Below are positions 33,620 through 42,827 of a stretch of 63,459 bases of DNA, piece by piece. A model generated the notes under the pieces. The model was not told where the DNA came from and searched no databases. It saw only the letters and a program-made list of their open reading frames with translations. The position numbers and the translations under genes were made by a program. The DNA is from Bacteroidales bacterium (lineage in GTDB: Bacteria; Bacteroidota; Bacteroidia; Bacteroidales; UBA932), in contig JALOCI010000014.1 of assembly GCA_023227835.1 (NCBI GenBank), forward strand, positions 1 to 63,459, written 5' to 3'. Each line of letters starts with the position of its first letter. Within the stretch, counting starts at the first letter, position 1.

Positions 33620-36592
33620 CTATAGTTTTCTCTTGACCTCAACTATGGTGTATGCCTCAATCATATCACCAGTCTTAATGTCATTGAAGTTTTCCACGTT
33701 CAGACCGCAATCATAGCCGGCAGACACCTCTTTGACATCATCCTTGAATCTCTTAAGAGAGCCCAAAGATCCCTGATATACCACTATGCCATCCCTGATA
33801 ACACGAATCTTGGCATTTCTTATCAGTTTACCCTCTTTAACCATACATCCTGCAATGGTTCCGACTTTAGATATCTTGAATACCTCACGTACTTCTGCCG
33901 TAGCTGTAATCTCCTCCTTCTCCTCAGGTGCAAGCATTCCCTCAATACCACTCCTGACTTCATTGATGGCATCATAAATAACAGAATAGAGACGAATTTC
34001 AATCTCCTCTTTCTCTGCAAGTTTTCTGGCATTTGAAGATGGCCTTACCTGGAATCCGATAATAATTGCATTTGATGCGGCAGCCAGAAGCACATCACTT
34101 TCTGATATGGCTCCGACAGCTTTGTGTATCACATTAACGTGAATCTCTTCATTGGAAAGCTTGATCAGCGAATCGGAGAGTGCTTCGATAGAGCCGTCAA
34201 CGTCTCCTTTCACAATAATGTTAAGTTCCTGGAAGTTACCGATTGCAATACGGCGTCCTATCTCTTCAAGAGTTATGTGTTTCTGAGTTTTCAAACCCTG
34301 GATACGTAGCAATTGCTCCCTCTTATTTGCAAGATCCCTTGCCTCCTTCTCATCTTCCATTACATTGAAAGTCTCACCGGCAGCAGGAGCTCCGTTCAGA
34401 CCAAGAATGGATACAGGTGTTGATGGCCCTGCTTCAGTGACTTTCTGGCCTCTCTCGTTGAACATGGCTTTTACTCTTCCTGTATGACTTCCGCTAAGCA
34501 TCACATCTCCGATTCTCAAGGTTCCGGATTGAACAAGAATAGTTGCCAGATATCCGCGTCCTTTATCAAGAGAGGACTCTATTATTGATCCGTGAGCTCT
34601 TTTGTTAGGGTTTGCCTTAAGTTCAAGAAGTTCTGCCTCGAGAAGAACCTTTTCCAGAAGTTTATCAACATTTACACCTTTTTTTGCAGAGATCTCCTGA
34701 CATTGGTACTTACCACCCCAATCCTCCACAAGCAGATTCATAGTCGAAAGCTGTTCGCGGATTTTATCTGCATTTGCTCCCGGCTTGTCTATCTTGTTAA
34801 TTGCAAATATCATAGGAACACCCGCAGCCTGCGCATGGTTGATAGCCTCTTTGGTCTGAGGCATAACCGCGTCATCTGCAGCTATTATGATAATTGCAAG
34901 GTCGGTTATTTTCGCTCCACGGGCACGCATAGCTGTAAAAGCCTCGTGACCCGGAGTGTCAAGGAAAGTTATTCTTTGTCCTTCAGGTAATTTTACATTA
35001 TAGGCACCGATATGCTGTGTTATACCGCCGGCCTCTCCTGCGATTACGTTAGCCTTGCGGATATAATCGAGCAGGGATGTTTTACCGTGGTCCACGTGTC
35101 CCATTACAGTGACAATCGGCGGACGTGGTAAAAGATTTTCCTCGGCATCACCATCTTCTTGTATTGCCTCCTGAATGTCAGCTGAAATGAATTCAACCTT
35201 GAATCCGAACTCTTCTGCGACAAGCACCATCGCCTCAGCATCCAGACGCTGATTAATTGAAACCATAAGACCCAGATTCATGCATGCTTCTATTACCTTT
35301 GTAACAGGAACATCCATCATCACAGAAAGATCATTTACCGTAACAAATTCGGTAACCCTCAGAATGTTGCTTGCAAGTTCCTGAAGTTCCTGCTCTTCCA
35401 GCATTTTCTGATTTGCTATCTCTCTTTTGTCTTTACGATATTTTGATCCTTTAGTCTTACCCTTGTTCTCGGTCATCTTGGCATAGGTCTCCTTGATCTG
35501 CTTTTGAACGGCATCTTCATCCACCTCATTTCTGACAGGTTTGAATCTTTCGTTCCTCAAGTGCTTTACAAGTTTCTGCGGCTGATTTGCAGGCCGGTTT
35601 TTCTGTGATGGATCACTTACACCTTTGGACTCTTTTGAAAGATCAATCTTCTCCTTGTTGGGCTTGTGAATTCTCTCCCTCTTGCCTTTATTGGCATTAT
35701 TGTGAGGGTTCTGCCTTTGCTCCGGCTTTTTCTTCTCAAACTGAGAAAGATCTATTGTGCCATTAATCTTCAGACCTGAAAGCTTCTCTACTTTTGTCTC
35801 AATGTGTATAGGCTCAGGCCTCTTATAGTTTTCTGTTCTATCGGTATGGGTCACTATATTCTCGTTTCGTTCTTTATTCTCAGTGGATTTGATCTCTTTA
35901 ACCTGTACCTCCGGTTTGATGCTTTCTTGTTTTTTAGGCTCCTCAATCGGCTTAATTTGTTCAGGTATTTTTTCACTCTCCTTGATTGTCTCAATAATTT
36001 CAATGACTGGAGCAGGTTCTTCCTTTTTGGCTTGCATAACCTCTTCCACGACAGGTTCAGGAACAGTCTCAAAAAGTGGTTTTTCCGGTTCTGCAGTAAC
36101 TACGGGAGAACTTTTATGCTCAGCCGGTTTTTCTTCAACCTTAACGTTATTTGTCTCCGATTTTGTCGGAGTACTCTGTTCCGGCTGTGATGAAGAGAAA
36201 TTAGGTTGTACATTCGCATGGACTGCCGGTTTATTCAGTTTGTCCAGGTCAATTTTGCCAAGGACTTTTGGAGGGGCAGGTGGTTCTACAAGGCTTGTTT
36301 TTATAAATACCTCTTTGACAGAAACATAGTCTTCGCCGTCTTCAGATTTTGACCCTTCTGACTTTTCGGTAATATCTTTAACCTTTATGGCAACCTTTTT
36401 AGATTGCTCCTTAATTATTTGCTCCTTACCGAACTCTTTCTGTACCAGAGCATAAATCTCAGGAGTCACCTTTGTCGTTGGAAGTGGTTCAATCTCAATT
36501 TTCTTACTTTTAAGATAGTCAATAAGGGTTCCCATCCCAATATTGAATTCTTTAAGTATTCGGTTTATTCTTATGTTTTCGTTTGCTGTCAT
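33620..36592 (-). CDS. infB: Translation initiation factor IF-2
   Basis: IF-2 is the GTPase that brings initiator fMet-tRNA to the ribosome. The 990-residue protein has an N-terminal IF2_N helix domain (INRILKEFNIGMGTLIDYL), a long Glu/Lys/Pro-rich linker (about 60-380), a second IF2_N domain, and the GTPase with G1 GHVDHGKT near residues 497-504, G3 DTPGHE and G4 NKID. The C-terminal domains end with MIEAYTIVEVKRKL. The large linker is normal for Bacteroidota. It is the last gene of rimP-nusA-infB. Confidence 0.97.
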   Translation of the reverse strand: MTANENIRINRILKEFNIGMGTLIDYLKSKKIEIEPLPTTKVTPEIYALVQKEFGKEQIIKEQSKKVAIKVKDITEKSEGSKSEDGEDYVSVKEVFIKTSLVEPPAPPKVLGKIDLDKLNKPAVHANVQPNFSSSQPEQSTPTKSETNNVKVEEKPAEHKSSPVVTAEPEKPLFETVPEPVVEEVMQAKKEEPAPVIEIIETIKESEKIPEQIKPIEEPKKQESIKPEVQVKEIKSTENKERNENIVTHTDRTENYKRPEPIHIETKVEKLSGLKINGTIDLSQFEKKKPEQRQNPHNNANKGKRERIHKPNKEKIDLSKESKGVSDPSQKNRPANQPQKLVKHLRNERFKPVRNEVDEDAVQKQIKETYAKMTENKGKTKGSKYRKDKREIANQKMLEEQELQELASNILRVTEFVTVNDLSVMMDVPVTKVIEACMNLGLMVSINQRLDAEAMVLVAEEFGFKVEFISADIQEAIQEDGDAEENLLPRPPIVTVMGHVDHGKTSLLDYIRKANVIAGEAGGITQHIGAYNVKLPEGQRITFLDTPGHEAFTAMRARGAKITDLAIIIIAADDAVMPQTKEAINHAQAAGVPMIFAINKIDKPGANADKIREQLSTMNLLVEDWGGKYQCQEISAKKGVNVDKLLEKVLLEAELLELKANPNKRAHGSIIESSLDKGRGYLATILVQSGTLRIGDVMLSGSHTGRVKAMFNERGQKVTEAGPSTPVSILGLNGAPAAGETFNVMEDEKEARDLANKREQLLRIQGLKTQKHITLEEIGRRIAIGNFQELNIIVKGDVDGSIEALSDSLIKLSNEEIHVNVIHKAVGAISESDVLLAAASNAIIIGFQVRPSSNARKLAEKEEIEIRLYSVIYDAINEVRSGIEGMLAPEEKEEITATAEVREVFKISKVGTIAGCMVKEGKLIRNAKIRVIRDGIVVYQGSLGSLKRFKDDVKEVSAGYDCGLNVENFNDIKTGDMIEAYTIVEVKRKL

Positions 36593-36613
36593 TAACTATC
36601 CTCCAGATAAATA

Positions 36614-37849
36614 TTATTCTTCAAATTCAGCTCGTAATATACGCTGCACCTCTGTGACAGTCTCGTCGTCGAGGTCTGCCCTTCTTACAATTTCTGACAC
36701 AGGGAGAGCCAGTACACTTTTTGCTGTGTCGCACCCTATATTGTTCAGTGCAGTAATTATCCATTCATCAATCTCATCACTGAAGTCACTGAGCAGTACA
36801 TCCTCTTCATCTTCATCTTCGAGATCCCTGAATACATCAATTTCCATTCCTATAAGCATTCCGGCAAGCTTTATGTTGCTGCCGCCCTTTCCTATGGCAA
36901 GAGAGACATCATTCGGCTTGAGGTATACTCCAACCTTTTTCTCCTCTTCATTAATCTTAATTGAGGAAATTTTGGCCGGGCTTAGTGCTCTCTGGATAAG
37001 GAGCTGCATATTGGATGTCCAGTTTATGATGTCTATATTCTCATTCCTTAACTCTCTCACGATGCCGTGTATGCGGGAACCTTTCACTCCGACACAAGCT
37101 CCGACAGGATCTATCCTTTCATCATAGGATTCAACAGCAACTTTTGCTCTTTCACCCGGCATCCGGACAATTTTCTTTATAGTTATCAAACCATCAAATA
37201 TCTCAGGAACCTCCTGCTCGAAAAGCCTTTCAAGAAATACCGGAGATGTTCTCGACAATGTTATTATCGGTTTGTTGTTTTCCATCTCAACTTTGGATAC
37301 CACAGCTCTTATAGAATCGCCTTTTCTGAAAAAATCAGAAGGGATTTGCTCAGTTTTAGGCAGCAAAAGTTCATTTCCCTCCTCGTCCATGACCAGAACC
37401 TCTTTTCTCCATGCCTGGTATACCTCCCCTACAATAATCTCTCCTATGCGGTCTTTGTATTTATTGTAAAGATTAGCCTTTTCAATATCCATAATCCTCC
37501 CGGAAAGGTTCTGACGAAGGTTAAGGATGCCTCTTCTCCCGAAACTGGCCAGCTTAACCTCTTCAGTATATTGTTCCCCGATTTCGTATGAGTCGTCAAT
37601 CTTTGACACCTCATCCAAGGAAATTTGTGTGCTCGGATCCTCAACAGTTTCAACTACCTCCCTGTTTCTCCAAATCTCAAAATCCCCTTTGTCAATATTT
37701 ATGATGATGTCAAAATTATCTGCAGTTCCATACATTTTGATCAGCTGGTTGCGGAAGACATCTTCCAGAACGCTCATCATAGTAGGGCGGTCGATGTTTT
37801 TTAACTCTTTAAATTCTGCAAATGTGCTTACTAAATTTAACCCTTCCAT
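36614..37849 (-). CDS. nusA: Transcription termination/antitermination protein NusA
   Basis: NusA binds RNA polymerase and modulates pausing, termination and antitermination. The 411-residue sequence has the N-terminal polymerase-binding domain (about 1-125), an S1 domain (about 130-200), and two KH domains with DPVGACVGVKGSRI and SLAIGKGGSNIKLA. An acidic stretch DLEDEDEEDVLLSD precedes a short C-terminal helical region. It lacks the two long acidic repeats of E. coli NusA, as usual for Bacteroidota. It lies 22 bp before infB and 22 bp after rimP. Confidence 0.96.
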   Translation of the reverse strand: MEGLNLVSTFAEFKELKNIDRPTMMSVLEDVFRNQLIKMYGTADNFDIIINIDKGDFEIWRNREVVETVEDPSTQISLDEVSKIDDSYEIGEQYTEEVKLASFGRRGILNLRQNLSGRIMDIEKANLYNKYKDRIGEIIVGEVYQAWRKEVLVMDEEGNELLLPKTEQIPSDFFRKGDSIRAVVSKVEMENNKPIITLSRTSPVFLERLFEQEVPEIFDGLITIKKIVRMPGERAKVAVESYDERIDPVGACVGVKGSRIHGIVRELRNENIDIINWTSNMQLLIQRALSPAKISSIKINEEEKKVGVYLKPNDVSLAIGKGGSNIKLAGMLIGMEIDVFRDLEDEDEEDVLLSDFSDEIDEWIITALNNIGCDTAKSVLALPVSEIVRRADLDDETVTEVQRILRAEFEE

Positions 37850-37871
37850 ATAGGTTGTCTGATTTTAAGTA

Positions 37872-38342
37872 TTATCTAAAATTTATAAATGGCTTGGTTG
37901 TTTTAATTTCGGAAAGAGAAAATCTCTCACGTATCTCCCTCTTCTCTTTTCTTTTCTTACCTTCAACTGCCACCATCTTTGAATATTCTATATCTATATA
38001 TTCTTCCGAGGCTTCTGCTAGAATACCTGTGATTTTTGTACCATCCCTCTTAAGAATGGTAACCTCTTTTCCCAGGTATTTCTTATATTGTAACAGAACC
38101 TTAAAAGGTTGGTCAAGACCGGCAGATGTTACTGTCAAAGAGTAATCTTCAATATCTCTGTCTACGGCATCAATTATTATCCTGTTTATATCTGTGCAAT
38201 TGTCAAGATTTACATCTGAATCGAGTGATTCGACAGTAATCTCAATATCGTTATCAGTGCTGATAGTTATATCAACAAGAAATAACGAATTGTCTTCCAG
38301 GTATTTCTCAATCAGAGATGCCAACTTTTCTTTTTGGATCAT
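37872..38342 (-). CDS. rimP: Ribosome maturation factor RimP
   Basis: RimP assists assembly of the 30S subunit. The 156-residue protein has the N-terminal alpha/beta domain (KLASLIEKYLEDNSLFLVDI) and the C-terminal SH3-like domain (YKKYLGKEVTILKRDGTKIT), with SLTVTSAGLDQPF in place of the usual VSSPGLDRP. It starts the rimP-nusA-infB operon, whose leader contains a terminator-like hairpin. Confidence 0.93.
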   Translation of the reverse strand: MIQKEKLASLIEKYLEDNSLFLVDITISTDNDIEITVESLDSDVNLDNCTDINRIIIDAVDRDIEDYSLTVTSAGLDQPFKVLLQYKKYLGKEVTILKRDGTKITGILAEASEEYIDIEYSKMVAVEGKKRKEKREIRERFSLSEIKTTKPFINFR

Positions 38343-38360
38343 AATACTGAATTTACAAAA

Positions 38361-38382
38361 TAAGGGGACTCCCGTCCCCTTA
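38361..38382 (-). terminator. Attenuator-like hairpin in the rimP-nusA-infB leader
   Basis: On the minus strand TAAGGGGAC-GGGA-GTCCCCTTA forms a perfect 9-bp stem with a 4-base loop, followed directly by TTTTGT. The stem plus T-rich tail looks like an intrinsic terminator, but lies 18 bases before the rimP ATG and about 20 bases after the predicted transcription start. It therefore lies inside the operon leader; no upstream minus-strand gene exists for it to terminate. Confidence 0.65.
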
Positions 38383-38403
38383 CATCTTTTCCTTAAACCG
38401 GTG

Positions 38404-38434
38404 CAAATATAGAAATTATAATATTAACATCAAA
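38404..38434 (-). promoter_or_regulatory. Promoter of the rimP-nusA-infB operon
   Basis: Minus strand: TTTTG (-33 region, 38435-38431) and TATATTTG (38411-38404) spaced by 19 bases. This is close to ideal for the Bacteroidota primary sigma factor and predicts a leader of about 58 nt. Confidence 0.65.
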
Positions 38435-38463
38435 ATAATTTTATATTTTCATAACTTTACAAT

Positions 38464-39639
38464 ATGGTAAATAATTATAAAATTATTAATGATCCAGTCC
38501 ATGGATTTATAAACATTCCTTCAGGACTTATACAAGAGATTATTGAACATCCTTATTTCCAGCGTCTGAGAGATATCAAGCAGCTTGGGATGACTAATCT
38601 TGTCTATCCGGGTGCTACACATTCAAGGCTTATTCATGCTATCGGGGCGATGCACCTGATGAAAGAGGCTATAGTAACACTCAGAAGCAAAGGCATTGAT
38701 ATTGATTCTTCTGAGGAGGAGGCATCAATGTGTGCAATGTTGCTGCATGATATAGGGCACGGCCCTTTCAGCCATACCCTGGAACACAATATTCTCAGAG
38801 GAATTTCACATGAGGAGATTTCTCTGGCTATGATGAGACAGATAGACAGAGAGAAGGGAGGAAGCCTTGAAAAGACGATTCAGATATTTGAGGACAGGTA
38901 TCCCAAGCATTTTCTCCACCAGCTTGTATCAAGCCAGATGGATGTAGACAGACTTGATTATCTTAGGCGGGACAGTTTCTTCTCAGGAGTTGCCGAGGGA
39001 ATGATAGGACATGAGAGGATAATAAAGATGCTGAATGTTCATGACAACTCTCTGGTTGTTGAAGAAAAAGGGATTTATTCTGTTGAAAAGTTTTTAATAT
39101 CAAGAAGGTTAATGTATTGGCAGGTCTATTTACATAAAACGGTGATTGCGGCAGAGCAGCTTTTAATACAGATTCTGATAAGGGCAAGTGAACTGGTAAA
39201 TAACTCAGTCGCTTTACCAGGATCTCCGGCTATTATCTATTTTATGAAAAATACCTTTACCAGAGAGGATCTTGATAACAAGGCCCTTTTAGACAGGTTT
39301 ACCCTTCTTGACGACAATGATTTTATCTCTGCAATAAAACAATGGCAGTCATGCAATGACCGAATATTGTCCTCTCTTTGCAGAGATATGACAATGAGAC
39401 GTTTGCCTAAAATTATTCTTTCACCTGAGCCGATTGAGTATGACCTTTCGTCAAGTGGCGATTTACTGGTACGAAGCGGTGAAGTTGTCAACAGCGGGTA
39501 TGATATTAAGGGTGAATACATTGGGATACTCTCTAAAGACGGGATTGTAAGGAATATATATGATATTTCAGATATGCTATCTGCCAGGGCTTTTTCTCAA
39601 GTCACAAAAAAATACTTTCTTTGCACAGCCAAATCATGA
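38464..39639 (+). CDS. HD-domain phosphohydrolase (dGTPase-like)
   Basis: A 391-residue HD-superfamily protein. The metal-binding residues are visible in HSRLIHAIGAMHL and LLHDIGHGPFSHTLEH, followed by SSQMDVDRLDYLRRDS, all typical of the SAMHD1/dGTPase-like group found next to lpxD in Bacteroidota. The substrate may be a dNTP or another nucleotide. Its stop overlaps the lpxD start (ATGA), so it forms the first gene of the lipid A operon. Confidence 0.88.
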   Translation: MVNNYKIINDPVHGFINIPSGLIQEIIEHPYFQRLRDIKQLGMTNLVYPGATHSRLIHAIGAMHLMKEAIVTLRSKGIDIDSSEEEASMCAMLLHDIGHGPFSHTLEHNILRGISHEEISLAMMRQIDREKGGSLEKTIQIFEDRYPKHFLHQLVSSQMDVDRLDYLRRDSFFSGVAEGMIGHERIIKMLNVHDNSLVVEEKGIYSVEKFLISRRLMYWQVYLHKTVIAAEQLLIQILIRASELVNNSVALPGSPAIIYFMKNTFTREDLDNKALLDRFTLLDDNDFISAIKQWQSCNDRILSSLCRDMTMRRLPKIILSPEPIEYDLSSSGDLLVRSGEVVNSGYDIKGEYIGILSKDGIVRNIYDISDMLSARAFSQVTKKYFLCTAKS

Positions 39640-40640
39640 AAAAACAGATGAAAATAACAGCGAAAACTATAGCTGAGTTAGTACAAGGCGAAATCGTTGG
39701 CGATCCCGAGACTGTTGTAAGCACAATTACAAAAATAGAACAGAGTAAAAAGGGCTCTGTCAGTTTTTATGCAAACCATAAATACGAGAAGTACCTATAC
39801 AATACAAAGTCCAGTATTATTCTTATAAACAAGGATTTTTCCCCGTCTCAGCGCATTCCTGCACCATGTATTATCAAAGTGGAGAATGCATATCAGTGTA
39901 TGCCGGCGTTACTTGATCTGTTCAACACAATCAAGGCCAAGAATAAACGTGGAAGAGGTTTCTTTACAAAGATTGCCTGGACCGCAAAGATAGGACGAAA
40001 TGCATATGTCGGCTCACACTCATATGTCGGTAAATGGGCTGTAATAGGGGATGGTTCACAGATATATCCTCATTCATATATTGGTGACAATGTGATTATC
40101 GGAGAGAATACTACTATATATCCAGGAGTTAAGATATATGCAGCATGCAGAATCGGATCGAATTGTATTATTCATGCAAATGCAGTCATCGGTGCAGACG
40201 GATTTGGTTTTTCGCCTGACAGTGACGGAGTCTACAGAAAAGTGCCTCAGATTGGTAATGTAGTGATAGAGGATAATTGTGAAATCGGGGCAAATACAAC
40301 AATAGACCGGGCAACAATGGGCTCAACCGTAATCAGGAAAGGAGTGAAACTGGATAACCTCATACAGATAGCCCACAATTGTGATATCGGGGAGAATACC
40401 GTAATAGCGGCGCAGGCCGGTATTGCCGGCTCGACAACTATCGGAAAGAACTGTATGGTAGGAGGACAGGTTGGTGTTGGAGATCATATTGTGATAGCAG
40501 ATAATACTATTATCGCATCACAGGCGGGAATACTAAGCAGTATTAAAGTTCCGGGCAGGATGCTGGCAGGTTCTCCGGCCATAGATTACAAAGACTATAT
40601 GAAGTCCTATGCAATCTTCAAAAACCTGCATAAACGATAG
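39636..40640 (+). CDS. lpxD: UDP-3-O-acylglucosamine N-acyltransferase
   Basis: LpxD adds the N-linked hydroxyacyl chain in lipid A synthesis. The 334-residue protein has an N-terminal uridine-binding domain (ITAKTIAELVQGEIVGDPET) and a left-handed beta-helix of hexapeptide repeats (IGRNAYVGSHSYVGKWAVIG and on), with HANAVIGADGFGFSPD carrying the catalytic region and IAHNCDIGENTVIAAQAGIAGS. The ATG at 39636 overlaps the HD gene stop. A second ATG at 39648 (MKITAKTI) is an alternative start. Confidence 0.95.
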   Translation: MKKQMKITAKTIAELVQGEIVGDPETVVSTITKIEQSKKGSVSFYANHKYEKYLYNTKSSIILINKDFSPSQRIPAPCIIKVENAYQCMPALLDLFNTIKAKNKRGRGFFTKIAWTAKIGRNAYVGSHSYVGKWAVIGDGSQIYPHSYIGDNVIIGENTTIYPGVKIYAACRIGSNCIIHANAVIGADGFGFSPDSDGVYRKVPQIGNVVIEDNCEIGANTTIDRATMGSTVIRKGVKLDNLIQIAHNCDIGENTVIAAQAGIAGSTTIGKNCMVGGQVGVGDHIVIADNTIIASQAGILSSIKVPGRMLAGSPAIDYKDYMKSYAIFKNLHKR

Positions 40641-40643
40641 AGT

Positions 40644-42023
40644 ATGCAGTTTACATTAGCTGGTGCTGTTACATTTTCCGGAAAGGGATTACATACCGGA
40701 GCTTCAGTAAGGATGGAGATACATCCGGCATCTGAAGACAGTGGTATAATTTTCCGCCGGATTGATTTGCCGGGGGAACCAGAAATTCCGGCACTTGCCG
40801 AATATGTATCTACGACAAAACGAGGCACTACTATTGCTAAGGGTGAAGCAAGCATATCTACCATTGAACATATAATGGCAACATTGTTTGCTTTAGGTAT
40901 AGATAATGCGCTGATTACAATAGACGGGCCCGAGGTGCCTATAATGGACGGCAGTGCAGGAGAGTTTGCTGAGAAGATTTTTAAAACAGGTCTTAAGGAG
41001 CAGCTCATCCCTCGCAAACCATACACACCGGGTAAGATAATTCATTATAAAGATGATAAAAGCGGGGCAGAGATAAAGATTACCCCATCCAAAGAGTTCT
41101 CAATTGATCTTGAAATAGATTTTAATTCTGACATTATAGGGAAACAGAGGGTGCATTTTGATAAATCTTCTGATTTTCTGAATGATATAGCCCATTGCAG
41201 AACGTTCGTGTTTCTGGAAGATGTGATGCCTCTTTTAAAAAGCAATCTTATAAAAGGAGGAGACATTGATAATGCAATCGTTATTGCAGATAAGGAGATT
41301 CAAGACGAGGAGAAGATATTTTTAAAAAGAGCATATCCTCAAATTTTTACCGGCGATATTAAAAGAGGGTACATAAACGCCTCAGGTCTGAGATGCGAAG
41401 ATGAGTGTGTAAAACACAAACTTCTTGATATTATAGGAGATTTGTCTTTGGCAGGAGTGCCAGTAAATGCAAAGATTGAGGCTAAAAAATCGGGACATAG
41501 TATTAACACAATAGTAGCAAAAATTATGAGAAATGATTTAATGGAGTCTGGAGCCATTCCGCAATATGACCCAAACAAGGAACCGGTTGTAGATATTAAT
41601 GGAATAAAGAAACTTTTACCACACAGACCTCCATTCCTTATGGTTGACAGAATTTCAGAGATGTCAGAGAATTCAGTAGTCGGAATAAAGACGATTGGTA
41701 TAAATGAGGGGTACTTTATCGGACACTTTCCCGATGAGCCTGTAATGCCAGGTGTATTGATTCTCGAGACTATGGCTCAGGTTGGAGGAATTCTGGTTCT
41801 TAAAGGTGTGGATGAACCTGAAAAGTACTCTACATATTTTGCGAAAATCGATAAGGTAAAGTTTAAAAAGAAAGTTGTACCGGGAGATGTGTTGGTGATA
41901 AAGATGGTATTGACTCAACCGCTCAGAAGGTCCATCGTATGTATGAGAGGTGAGGTATATGTCGGCAACACTATGGTTTGTGAAGGGGAGATGGTTGCTC
42001 AGGTTATCAAGAACAAGGAATAA
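40644..42023 (+). CDS. lpxC-fabZ: LpxC-FabZ fusion: UDP-3-O-acyl-GlcNAc deacetylase / 3-hydroxyacyl-ACP dehydratase
   Basis: A 459-residue bifunctional protein. Residues about 1-300 are LpxC, the committed zinc deacetylase of lipid A synthesis: FSGKGLHTGASVRMEIHPA, STIEHIMATLFALGIDNALI and the zinc-binding HKLLDIIGD, ending near KSGHSINTIVAKI. Residues about 315-459 are FabZ, the fatty-acid dehydratase, with LPHRPPFLMVDR and the catalytic His and Glu in GHFPDEPVMPGVLILETMAQ. The fusion is a known feature of Bacteroidota and couples the competing use of hydroxyacyl-ACP by fatty-acid and lipid A synthesis. It lies 3 bp after lpxD. Confidence 0.96.
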   Translation: MQFTLAGAVTFSGKGLHTGASVRMEIHPASEDSGIIFRRIDLPGEPEIPALAEYVSTTKRGTTIAKGEASISTIEHIMATLFALGIDNALITIDGPEVPIMDGSAGEFAEKIFKTGLKEQLIPRKPYTPGKIIHYKDDKSGAEIKITPSKEFSIDLEIDFNSDIIGKQRVHFDKSSDFLNDIAHCRTFVFLEDVMPLLKSNLIKGGDIDNAIVIADKEIQDEEKIFLKRAYPQIFTGDIKRGYINASGLRCEDECVKHKLLDIIGDLSLAGVPVNAKIEAKKSGHSINTIVAKIMRNDLMESGAIPQYDPNKEPVVDINGIKKLLPHRPPFLMVDRISEMSENSVVGIKTIGINEGYFIGHFPDEPVMPGVLILETMAQVGGILVLKGVDEPEKYSTYFAKIDKVKFKKKVVPGDVLVIKMVLTQPLRRSIVCMRGEVYVGNTMVCEGEMVAQVIKNKE

Positions 42024-42035
42024 CATAGATTCGTT

Positions 42036-42827
42036 ATGAGTGAGGCTTACATCCATCCAAAGGCTAAAATAGGAAAAGATGTCACTATTGGCCCTTTTTG
42101 CTATATAGCAGAACATGTCGAGATCGGAGACGGAACAACGCTGGATCCTCATGTTACAATCCTCGATTATGTAAAAATAGGGAAGAACAACAAGATTTCC
42201 TCAGGAGTTGTTTTGGGTTCTCTGCCTCAGGATGTCGGATTTGCCAACGAGGAGACCTGGCTGGAAATCGGAGACAACAATCTTATCAGGGAGTATGCCA
42301 ATATGGCCAGAGGAACATTTCATGGCAGAGGAAAAACTGTTATGGGGAATGACAATATGTTAATGGCGTATTCACATGTAGCACATGATTGTATAGTAGG
42401 TAACGGAACTGTAATTGTCAGTTATGTGGCACTTGCCGGTTTTACTGAGGTACATGATTATGCCACTATAGGCGGACAATGCGGTCTCCATCAGTTTAAC
42501 AGGGTTGGTGCTCACTGTATGGTGGCTGCAGCTTCAATCGTGATGAAGGATATACCTCCTTATGCTCTTACAGGCCGTAATCCTGTGGCATTCTATAAAC
42601 TTAATTTAGTCGGACTTAGAAGAAGGGGATTTACGAGAGAACAGATTGACAGGATTGAGAGTATTTATAGAGCATTGTATGACTCAGGCTTAAATGTATC
42701 GGATGCCTGCATGAAAATTGAAAGTGATTTTGAAGAGAGTGTTGAGAAAAGGACAATACTGGACTTTATCAGAACCTCCAAGAGGGGTATAGTGCCCAAG
42801 GTTTCCAAGGTTTTGTCTCATGATTGA
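42036..42827 (+). CDS. lpxA: Acyl-ACP--UDP-N-acetylglucosamine O-acyltransferase
   Basis: LpxA performs the first acylation of lipid A. The 263-residue protein is a left-handed beta-helix (SEAYIHPKAKIGKDVTIGPF) with the catalytic His in MAYSHVAHDC and the C-terminal helical domain (NLVGLRRRGFTREQIDRIES). Length is normal. It follows lpxC-fabZ by 12 bp, and its last 8 bases overlap the WbqC gene. Confidence 0.95.
   Translation: MSEAYIHPKAKIGKDVTIGPFCYIAEHVEIGDGTTLDPHVTILDYVKIGKNNKISSGVVLGSLPQDVGFANEETWLEIGDNNLIREYANMARGTFHGRGKTVMGNDNMLMAYSHVAHDCIVGNGTVIVSYVALAGFTEVHDYATIGGQCGLHQFNRVGAHCMVAAASIVMKDIPPYALTGRNPVAFYKLNLVGLRRRGFTREQIDRIESIYRALYDSGLNVSDACMKIESDFEESVEKRTILDFIRTSKRGIVPKVSKVLSHD

Noticed and set aside
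35804..36329. Plus-strand frames opposite infB
   Set aside because: They mirror the Glu/Lys/Pro-rich linker of IF-2 and have biased, unnatural composition.
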